A DNA stretch of 64,000 nt from Flavobacterium panacagri. Lineage in GTDB: Bacteria; Bacteroidota; Bacteroidia; Flavobacteriales; Flavobacteriaceae. The stretch spans positions 3,224,001-3,288,000 of the forward strand of contig NZ_CP119766.1 in assembly GCF_030378165.1 (NCBI RefSeq). Direction: 5' to 3'. Shown here piece by piece: positions 1-7,182 of this stretch (position 1 is its first letter; each line of letters opens with the position of its first letter). The notes below the pieces were generated by a model. That model was not told the origin of the DNA and did not search any database. It was given only the letters and a program-made list of their open reading frames with translations. The position numbers and the translations under genes are program-made.

Positions 1-2
1 CT

Positions 3-767
3 GCAGAGAAAAGCCTTGTTGAATTTGAAATGCTCGGTGTAATGGAACAGAAAATTTTATATCGTGAGCAGAAGAAACAATTGAATCTTGAAAAGATTAT
101 TGAAATTGCTGCCGAGCAGATAAATCAGGATTCGCAGGTTAATTCTGAAAAGGTGGATTTCGACTGGACGACAAGATTTTTTAATCTCGCAGAAGATATT
201 TCAAATGAACAGATGCAGGAGCTGTGGGGAAAAATACTCTCGGGAGAAGTAAAAAAGCCAGGTTCGTTTTCGTTAAGGACTTTGGAGCTTTTAAAGAATA
301 TTTCTAAAAATGAGGCTGAAATTTTTACAAAATTTGTCCAGTTAAACGTAAGGCACAGCAGGGGGCACTTTATTCCTTACATTGACCAGAATACCTTTGA
401 GGAGTATTTTAATATTTCCTATTCAGAAATTCTGCTGATGTATGAAATAGGACTGCTTTCAAGCGGACCTAATATTGGGCTGCATTTTCCAGCTTTAGAG
501 TTTCCCAGCTTAATGTTGTATGAATTCGGAACTACGGGAATACAGGTAACCACTGCCGCACACGACAGACCAAACAGCGTCGCTATATTGTCTCTTACGC
601 AAATCGGATTAGAGCTTGCTGCGCTGATACGTTTTGAAAGAAATGAACAGAATATAAAGTATCTCTGCAAAGCTCTAACTACTCCCTACACCAAAATTAT
701 ACTCGGAGAATTAGTGAAAGAGGCGGGGCAGGTAAAGCTAAAAAATGTATTTGAATATAAGCCTTAA
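3..767 (+). CDS. DUF2806-like protein, 5'-truncated by window
   Basis: The reading frame is open from the first complete codon (position 3), and the first ATG codons (30, 42) lie in mid-frame, so the true start is upstream of the window. The visible part has the hallmark stretch DWTTRFFNLAEDISNEQMQ, then a LWGKILSGEV segment and a GSFSLRTLELL segment. I associate this arrangement with the DUF2806 family of soluble proteins often found in accessory regions. No membrane segment or catalytic motif is visible. Function unknown. The family call comes from recalled motif similarity. The gene opens the accessory region, and nothing downstream is clearly co-transcribed with it. Confidence 0.65.
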   Translation, partial: AEKSLVEFEMLGVMEQKILYREQKKQLNLEKIIEIAAEQINQDSQVNSEKVDFDWTTRFFNLAEDISNEQMQELWGKILSGEVKKPGSFSLRTLELLKNISKNEAEIFTKFVQLNVRHSRGHFIPYIDQNTFEEYFNISYSEILLMYEIGLLSSGPNIGLHFPALEFPSLMLYEFGTTGIQVTTAAHDRPNSVAILSLTQIGLELAALIRFERNEQNIKYLCKALTTPYTKIILGELVKEAGQVKLKNVFEYKP

Positions 768-911
768 ACAATATGATATTAATGATCAAATATTATATGA
801 TTGTTTTATATTTTAAAGTTTTAAAATATAAAAGAGTCAGGGGGGTATAGGATGAAGAGTTTTTAGAAGTGAAAATGTATAGAGTAAGAATTAATCGATG
901 ATAAAATTAAT

Positions 912-1166
912 TTGAGTGTGAGAGGAATCGTAAGGTATGTGAATTCACAAAAAGGGTTGTGCGCTATTGAAACAGAAACAAATAACTTTACAATCTTTGA
1001 AGATTTTGATGAAGGTTTAGAAGTTGGAGATATTGTCATGGGCAATTTGGAAAATCTGGGAGGAGAAACGCTATATAATAAGACACAGGGAATAGAAGTT
1101 GATGGCTGTATTGAAAATTTCGGCTGTAGCAAGGATCAGTTAGAAACTCAGCTTAAGTTGAAATAA
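912..1166 (+). CDS. Small conserved protein, OB-like/cold-shock-like, TTG start
   Basis: This 84-aa protein starts at TTG; there is no in-frame ATG before the glycine-rich core. It resembles a family of small bacterial proteins with the pattern G-x-V-x-YVNxxxGxxAIxTE near the N-terminus, a VGDIVxG turn around residues 38-43 and a LGGETLYNxTQG segment around residues 49-60. The alternating hydrophobic pattern fits a small beta-barrel. Its function is not known. It lies between the DUF2806-like gene and the HNH gene, with more than 70 bp of spacing on each side, so operon membership is unclear. Confidence 0.5.
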   Translation: MSVRGIVRYVNSQKGLCAIETETNNFTIFEDFDEGLEVGDIVMGNLENLGGETLYNKTQGIEVDGCIENFGCSKDQLETQLKLK

Positions 1167-1237
1167 AGCAAAAAAATACCTACTAAGAGTTTTTGAGTAA
1201 TCGGGTTGTTATATTGACGATTAAAATCTATAGATAA

Positions 1238-2098
1238 ATGAAAGAAGTATCAAGAAACATCCCTGCAGAAGTAAAAAGAATTCTTAGAAAAGAGGTCAAT
1301 TATGGCTGTCCTATTGAATCTTGTGGCAGCCCTTTTCTAAGTTATCATCATTTTAATCCTCCCTGGCATATTGAGAATCATCACAACCCAGAAGGCATGA
1401 TTGCATTATGTCTGCATCATCATAAAGCAGCTGATAATGGGGCTTACACTAATACACAATTAGAAGAATGTAAAAAGAAACCATTTTTATCTGGAAATGA
1501 TATGCTGCTAGGAGAGATAGCTTTGAAAAGAGAAAATATTTTATTCGATGTCGGAGGCAATTATTATTTGGGAGCATCTGAAATTCATCTTCGTAAAAAT
1601 GAAAAGCTGATTTGGCTAGAATTTGACGAGAAGGGACACATTATGATTAATCTTGAGATCAAAGATAAGGGTGGTGAGCCAATTTTTTCCATGATAAATA
1701 ATGACTGGATAATATCAACCTCTTTAAAAGACATTGAGAGTCCGCCTGCCATGAAAATGGTCAAGTTCAGCGATAATGAAAAAAATATTAGATTGAGCAT
1801 TGAATACAAGATCTATTCATTAGAAAGTTTTATAAGGGAATACCAGACTATAATCGACATAAGAAGAATTTATGAAATTGTGCAATCTCTGCCCAAAAAT
1901 GATATAGTTATTTGTAAAGTAAGAGGTCTTCTGCAGTATCCTTTTCATATTCATTTTAAAGATGGCCAGACCAATTTTAGAAATCTTAAAGGTCCCTTTA
2001 CTATTAACGGCATCTTTAAGCTTGCGGAAGATGCTACAATGGAATACTTTGAAATTAAAGACGCCTTTACAATCGGTGATGGCACTCTGATAAAATAA
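1238..2098 (+). CDS. HNH endonuclease-domain protein
   Basis: This 286-aa soluble protein has an N-terminal HNH-type zinc nuclease domain. C24-x4-C29 forms a knuckle, H37-H38 would supply the catalytic beta-strand histidine, N50 follows, and H60-H62 after a MIALCLHHH helix completes the metal site. The remaining 200 residues are rich in beta structure, show no motif I recognise, and probably recognise target or partner. HNH proteins of this size in accessory regions are usually restriction-like or abortive-infection nucleases. No modification gene is adjacent. A TTAG repeat tract and a terminator follow the stop codon. Confidence 0.7.
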   Translation: MKEVSRNIPAEVKRILRKEVNYGCPIESCGSPFLSYHHFNPPWHIENHHNPEGMIALCLHHHKAADNGAYTNTQLEECKKKPFLSGNDMLLGEIALKRENILFDVGGNYYLGASEIHLRKNEKLIWLEFDEKGHIMINLEIKDKGGEPIFSMINNDWIISTSLKDIESPPAMKMVKFSDNEKNIRLSIEYKIYSLESFIREYQTIIDIRRIYEIVQSLPKNDIVICKVRGLLQYPFHIHFKDGQTNFRNLKGPFTINGIFKLAEDATMEYFEIKDAFTIGDGTLIK

Positions 2099-2175
2099 AG
2101 GTACTGCTTTTTGGTGCAAGGCTTACGGCTGTATTTTTTTAGTCTTAATCTCAGTCTTCTATTACAAAGCTTTTT

Positions 2176-2214
<39 letters not shown>

Positions 2215-2409
2215 TTGGTTTTCTCTCTGGTTTTTTATATGTGATTTTCTTTATTTTGATTTTGACCGGTGATAGTGCAGTTGGTAGGAAAGATGATTTA
2301 TATAAGAAGGAAAATGATCTGACTTACTCTTTGAGATTTTATAGAAAGCAGCGGTTAATGTTAATTGCATTTTTTAATCTGGTAGGATTTAAGGCTTTTT
2401 TAGAAAGTA

Positions 2410-2444
2410 AAAAAGCCTGAGAAATTTAGATTTCCAGGCTTTTT
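2410..2444. terminator. Bidirectional hairpin terminator between HNH gene and NADAR gene
   Basis: AAAAAGCCTG (2410-2419) pairs with CAGGCTTTTT (2435-2444) across a 15-nt loop. A- and T-runs on the two sides allow it to end plus-strand transcription from the HNH gene and minus-strand transcription from the NADAR gene. Confidence 0.75.
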
Positions 2445-2525
2445 GCTGTTTGATGCTTTTTGCATCAATTATTTTCTTAAATAGAAGATTTTGATTTTTA
2501 ACCAGACAAAGTTTAATCAGTTAAA

Positions 2526-3146
2526 TTATGCATAATCCAAATCAAATAACAGATGGTTCTCGTATTCAACCAGTGGATTGCATACCGTATCAATTTCCGA
2601 CCCGTAAAGATTGAATCCGTGTATATTCAAGGGCTCAACGCAGTTGATGCAGTTGTCGTTAAAAACATACTCTGATCTTAATTGCATCAACAGCCTGCCT
2701 AGTGCATTTTTTCCCTTTAGTTTGCCATTTCCCTCAGGAACGACAGCCCAATCTTTATCCTTATTGGATAATTCAACGATAGGCGCATTGCCGGTCCTTT
2801 CCAATAGTTTGTAAAACTTCTCAGAGTTTTGCGATAACTTAACTTTTAAAACCCAATACATGATGTCGTATTTCACCATTTCCCAGTCCTGTCTGGTATA
2901 AGAATTGAATTTGCGGCTGACCATTTTAGCGGTCATCGGACTATTCTGAACGATGATTTCTTCCTGGATGTGGGGAAACAGAGGATATCGGCATGCCTGG
3001 TATAATGCTTCGGCGGAGGGTATAATTATATCATTAACGCGTAAAGAATAACCGGGTGCCATATTGGACAGCCCCCCGAATTCTTCTTTAGTGCTTTTAA
3101 AAGATATAACATCAGAACTATTATATGTTCTTTCAGATATTTTCAT
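2526..3146 (-). CDS. NADAR domain protein (YbiA-like, DUF1768)
   Basis: This 206-aa protein carries the NADAR fold: FGGLSNM at residues 23-29, SAEALYQACR at 44-53, the W-x-x-V-K-x-x-I-M-x-x-V-L-x-x-K helix, an ELSNKDKDWAV segment and the closing KNALGRLLMQLR. NADAR proteins bind NAD/ADP-ribose-type ligands, and some are reported to remove ADP-ribose from guanine. It begins 20 nt after the stop of the PRTase-like gene, so the two are almost certainly co-transcribed, with the HD gene further upstream. The extra 45 C-terminal residues after the NADAR core are unassigned. The family call is strong. The role in a conflict system is inferred from context. Confidence 0.88.
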   Translation of the reverse strand: MKISERTYNSSDVISFKSTKEEFGGLSNMAPGYSLRVNDIIIPSAEALYQACRYPLFPHIQEEIIVQNSPMTAKMVSRKFNSYTRQDWEMVKYDIMYWVLKVKLSQNSEKFYKLLERTGNAPIVELSNKDKDWAVVPEGNGKLKGKNALGRLLMQLRSEYVFNDNCINCVEPLNIHGFNLYGSEIDTVCNPLVEYENHLLFDLDYA

Positions 3147-3166
3147 ACTGCAAATTAAGGAAAAAA

Positions 3167-4225
3167 TTAATTAATACCCCTATTTCTCAAGCAAAATAAT
3201 GGAATCCAGTCATGGCCGGGGACATCCCACCAAAATACAACGGGACATGTATTGGAAATATTTCTCCACGTGAAAAATAAAGTGCCGGTCCCTAGGGTGC
3301 GATGCGATTTTACGGTGTCTCCCAGAGGCCTTTTTCTTGGATCGGGATTTACTTTCTTTATTTTTTTGATCAGATCCAGGCCTTTTTCCAAAACTATGCT
3401 TTCAAAACGCACTCTGTTTTCCGGACTTGAAAAAAAAGTTTCTTCAAAAGGCAGGTTTGCCGGTCTAAAAGGGGCAATTTTTGAGTTTTCCGCTTCAAGT
3501 GATGCCAAATACTCCAATACCTCTTTTGACTGTTTTTCGATAGGATAGATACAATTGAGCTTTTGTTTTTCTGCAACCCATTTAGTTTTAAGCTGATTTT
3601 CAATTTTGTAGTCAAACCCGACAAGCAGAAAATTTTGAATTTTATCGTCAAACTGCTTCATTAGGCCCCATTCCATATTTTCATACCCAAGCTGGTGATA
3701 GCAGAACAGGCTTATGGCAATGGTCTTCTGCTTATTCAATACCTCATCCAGATTATTGTTTTCAGAAAACCAGTTATGCAGATCTTTATAAATTGTTCCG
3801 CCCGTTGCCAAAACATCGTCAAAGTAGATGTAATGTTTTTTGGGCTGATCTATTAATAATTCATAATTTACTCCGAACCGTTCATCAAGAATCTGCTTCA
3901 CTATTGCAATGATCTCCTTTTGGCTTTTTTCAGCCTTTTGAGTATCGATGAAATGTGTATTGTTGATAAATTCCTGCATGGTGGCATACTTGTAGAAAGT
4001 CTGGAATCTGACCAGACGTTTTTCAAGCAGTTCCGACGCTTTGCTTTTGGAGATGTATATTTCAGGCAGAAAATGAAGCAACTCGGAAAGGACAAATTCC
4101 GCACTGTCATCAAATTGGCCCGCCCAATCCATTATATGTTCTACCGACATCCTATAGTCGGTCTCAGGGGTATCGCAATGGTAGTCCTGTAAAATCTTAA
4201 ATATCCTTTCGGCGGTTTCCTGCAT
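3167..4225 (-). CDS. Phosphoribosyltransferase-like protein (PRTase-CE type)
   Basis: This 352-aa protein has a PRPP-binding loop, FDDVLATGGT, at residues 135-144: acidic DD, then TGGT as in type I phosphoribosyltransferases. An N-terminal helical region of about 110 residues precedes it. The C-terminus ends in a tryptophan-rich tail (TWRN, then FWW, then W-I-P-L-F) of a kind I associate with PRTase-like proteins predicted in prokaryotic conflict systems. The substrate is unknown; a nucleobase or nucleotide ligand is the natural guess. It sits between the HD phosphohydrolase (277 nt upstream) and the NADAR gene (20 nt downstream). Confidence 0.75.
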   Translation of the reverse strand: MQETAERIFKILQDYHCDTPETDYRMSVEHIMDWAGQFDDSAEFVLSELLHFLPEIYISKSKASELLEKRLVRFQTFYKYATMQEFINNTHFIDTQKAEKSQKEIIAIVKQILDERFGVNYELLIDQPKKHYIYFDDVLATGGTIYKDLHNWFSENNNLDEVLNKQKTIAISLFCYHQLGYENMEWGLMKQFDDKIQNFLLVGFDYKIENQLKTKWVAEKQKLNCIYPIEKQSKEVLEYLASLEAENSKIAPFRPANLPFEETFFSSPENRVRFESIVLEKGLDLIKKIKKVNPDPRKRPLGDTVKSHRTLGTGTLFFTWRNISNTCPVVFWWDVPGHDWIPLFCLRNRGIN

Positions 4226-4502
4226 TTATGTTAGTTTTCAATAAAATATAAATGTATAATATTGTTCTTTATGGTACAAGAAAGAAAATTCAATATGTTG
4301 AAATTACAAAAGAAATTTAGACTCGTGCCAGCTTTCTGCTCAGTAAAACATAAGCATTCCATTTGAAATTATCATTTGAACTGATCTAGCATTAAATCCG
4401 GGGAAATTGCATTAATTCAGAAGCTTAAAAATTATATAGGCAACTGCATTAATATCCCATAACTTAAAGGCCTTCCTGTTTTTTTTGCTTTCGGATTCGG
4501 AA

Positions 4503-6083
4503 TCAGGTATTTGCATACTTTTCCAGCTCAGAAAGTTCAGATGAAACACTGTCCAGAATAGTTTTCTTTTTCCTTTCGAAATCATTGGAACTTGTAAATG
4601 TCCTTCTTAAGTAGATCCTAACCATTACAACATTCATATTCATCAGCGAGAATTCTTTACTTACATTTTCCCATTGCGCATTAAACTGATAACTCCCTTT
4701 GCTTTTTTGCGCAATTATGATACATTTTATATCCGAATCCTTGAAGGTCTTATTTTCATAAATATCAGTAGTTGCAAATATATCCTCTGTAACAAAAGGT
4801 TTTAATTTTTCATTTATAGCTTCCTTTATTTTTTCTATTTTATCAAAGTCATCGAAGTTGTCTTTAGTCAATATAATTTTTGCCTGATAAACCCGCTTGA
4901 ATAATTTTCTCTCCAACAATTCTTCAAGAACCTCTTTTTCAGAGTCCCTAATAGTCACATCCGTTTTTGCAGTGTCATTCAAAAAAACTTCATCACTGTT
5001 TTTAATGTAAAAATCCATTAACTCCTGTATCGTTTTACTCTTATTCAAAAGCTTGGTACCTAATGTTTTACTTGATGCGCTCGCATAAGCGAGCATTGTA
5101 TTGGCCGATCTGTTTGTTTTATGGAAATACACCTGGTTATATAGGTGGGTTCTGGATTGGATAAATCTCAGCATGGAATCCAATCCGCTTTCCTTATACG
5201 CTAGATATACATTATCATGAGCATCTTTACTAGCCATAAATGAAGCGAAAATCCTATTGATATCGTAGATACCGTAGGTCACTCCGGAGAAATAGCTATC
5301 CCTTAAAAGGTAATCCATCCTATCGGCATCAATTGGAAATGATGTGATGATGCGGGAAAAGAAAGAGGTGTAATTATTCTCTTTTGAATCGATAAACTCA
5401 TCCAGATTTTCAAAATCAGGTTCAATCAATTTTACGATCCTTTCAGCAGATAGGCTTTCAATTACAATCTTGGCCGAGGGTGAAAATTTATGTTCATCGG
5501 TTATGTGCTTTGTCTTTAATTCGTCAATAAGAATAAAAATAAATGCGCATGAAATGATTTCATGCTCCACTTTATTTTTATTGGCCGCAATCAGCTTTTC
5601 AAAACCTAAATAATAATTTTTGAGCACAGTTGAGTCTTCCACAATCTTTAGAAAAGCATCCTTACTTATTGCGAATTTATCGAAAAGATGTGATAGCGGG
5701 CCATGCCCGATATCATGCAGAAGAGCAGCCAATCTTAATTCTTGATAAAAAAACTCCTCCCGATCCTCTAGATTATTAAGATTATAGAAGCTGCTCTGTC
5801 CTTTAATGGAATACTTTTCTTTTTTTTTCTGCCCGGTTGCAAAGTTTTCCTTGCAGGAATCAAATATTTTTCCTGCTAAATGCATTACTCCTATAGAGTG
5901 TTCAAATCGTGTATGATTTGCCGAGGGAAAGACATAATATAAAAAAGTGTTCTGCTTCACTTTTCGTAACCTGGTGAAGATGGGATGTTTTATAATCCAT
6001 TTTTCAATTTCTGAAAGTTTGATATCGCCGTGTAAAGGATCAAGAATACTTCCATAGTAATTATCTCTGTAATTGTAAATCAT
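4503..6083 (-). CDS. HD-superfamily phosphohydrolase (SAMHD1/dGTPase-like, COG1078 type)
   Basis: This 526-aa protein shows a full HD metal site: H57 and H62 in NHTRFEHSIGVMHL, H123-D124 with H127 in LLHDIGHGPLSH, and a later D in a DADRMDYLLRD helix. The N-terminal DPLHGDIKL and FTRLRKVKQ segments are typical of dNTP triphosphohydrolase relatives, including SAMHD1. A roughly 200-residue C-terminal extension is unassigned. The family suggests nucleotide or dNTP hydrolysis. It is the first gene of the minus-strand HD / PRTase-like / NADAR set. The 277-nt gap to the next gene leaves room for a second promoter. Confidence 0.85.
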   Translation of the reverse strand: MIYNYRDNYYGSILDPLHGDIKLSEIEKWIIKHPIFTRLRKVKQNTFLYYVFPSANHTRFEHSIGVMHLAGKIFDSCKENFATGQKKKEKYSIKGQSSFYNLNNLEDREEFFYQELRLAALLHDIGHGPLSHLFDKFAISKDAFLKIVEDSTVLKNYYLGFEKLIAANKNKVEHEIISCAFIFILIDELKTKHITDEHKFSPSAKIVIESLSAERIVKLIEPDFENLDEFIDSKENNYTSFFSRIITSFPIDADRMDYLLRDSYFSGVTYGIYDINRIFASFMASKDAHDNVYLAYKESGLDSMLRFIQSRTHLYNQVYFHKTNRSANTMLAYASASSKTLGTKLLNKSKTIQELMDFYIKNSDEVFLNDTAKTDVTIRDSEKEVLEELLERKLFKRVYQAKIILTKDNFDDFDKIEKIKEAINEKLKPFVTEDIFATTDIYENKTFKDSDIKCIIIAQKSKGSYQFNAQWENVSKEFSLMNMNVVMVRIYLRRTFTSSNDFERKKKTILDSVSSELSELEKYANT

Positions 6084-6406
6084 AATATTGCATTTAATAT
6101 AAATCGTTGTTTTTCTGAAAAAGCAGCTCTAATTGCCCGTATAAATTAATAAGTCTTTTTATTCCTCTCAGCCATGATCGCTGGAATTTTTTTCAGGAAT
6201 ATTTTACTAAGTTCCTGGGCTTTGCAGCATATGGCAAAAAAATGGAGACAGATTAATCTGCGAATTTTCTTCATCTTGCGAAGCAAGCTGCCTGTAATTG
6301 GGACTGATTTTATTTTTGCTGCAAGATTGCGCGTAAAAATAAATACTTTTTCAGGGCTGGAATAGAGGGTTTATACTTGATTTTTCATTATAATTAAAGG
6401 ATTTTT
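6084..6406. other. Intergenic stretch without a supported gene
   Basis: This 323-bp gap separates two minus-strand units and must hold the promoter for the HD gene at its left edge. A 63-codon plus-strand open frame is present, but its composition is unlike a protein and I do not call it. No strong hairpin or promoter consensus was found. Confidence 0.4.
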
Positions 6407-6983
6407 CTAGTTTTTATGGGAACCTAGCAAGGGTTTTAATTTTTTGGCCAGTTCAATTTCAAATATCCCGATTAAGGTCTTCAGCTCTTCGTCGAGAACT
6501 ATGTAGTTTAATTTTAGATTGCCATACAGAAAGGTGTCGTACCAATAGGTCAGCTGAAGGCTTCCAGTCTTGCCATTTACAGAATGACCCAAATGGTTGA
6601 CGAATCTGTAATGGAATTTATCCTTCACTTTACCCACATAAAGAGTCCCTTTGGATTCTCTTTGGATTTTAGGTACCTGCAATTTTTCTATTTTCAATAA
6701 GTCCGTTTATGCTTGCAAGTGCCTGCTGCAAAGTTTCATTTTTTAGTTTTGATGTATCGAAGCTGAACCAATATAAGACCGGTTTGTTTTTTGGCAAACT
6801 GTCATATAGGTCTTTAAATTCTGTGCATTTTGAAAACGTCTGGGTCTGTCTGAAGTTCTCAGCAAGGTAACTGCTGTCAATATCGATCGATTTGACCTCC
6901 AGGTCATTTTTTGCAAGAGCATCAAGATATGCGGTCAATTTATTGATCTGGTTGTTAACGATGTTTTGTATGGTTTCTTTCAT
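6407..6983 (-). pseudogene. GIY-YIG nuclease-like gene split by a +1 frameshift
   Basis: Two overlapping minus-strand frames make one protein. The first (6983 to 6669, 104 aa) is a helical N-terminal half. The second (TTG at 6697, to 6407, 96 aa) carries LYVGKV, a spaced R, HLG, SLQLTYW and a terminal E-x(7)-KPLLG block, a pattern I recognise from GIY-YIG-fold proteins. The frames overlap by 29 nt around an A-run (AGAAAAATTG on the minus strand). Removing one A there joins them smoothly. The second half has no good start of its own. This could be a true inactivating indel, a sequencing error in a homopolymer, or a slippage-regulated gene. Family confidence is moderate. Confidence 0.6.
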
Positions 6984-7182
6984 GCTCTTCGTTAAATTTA
7001 TTTTTTGTCATTTGCAGTTTCCAAAGCCTTCTTGTGCTTACTGTTTCCGTTTTGGTTTTACCCTTTCGCCGGAGTTAAGCTTTTGACTGTAACTTCTACA
7101 TTGATGATAGAAATGTGGCAATACAGAAAATCAGGATTATTGGCAGTGAATATTCTGCTGCTGCGTTTTTTTATTTTAGAAT

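Noticed and set aside
6174..6365. 63-codon plus-strand frame between HD and GIY-YIG genes
   Set aside because: No recognisable domain, no supporting promoter or ribosome site, and composition unlike a soluble or membrane protein of this genome.
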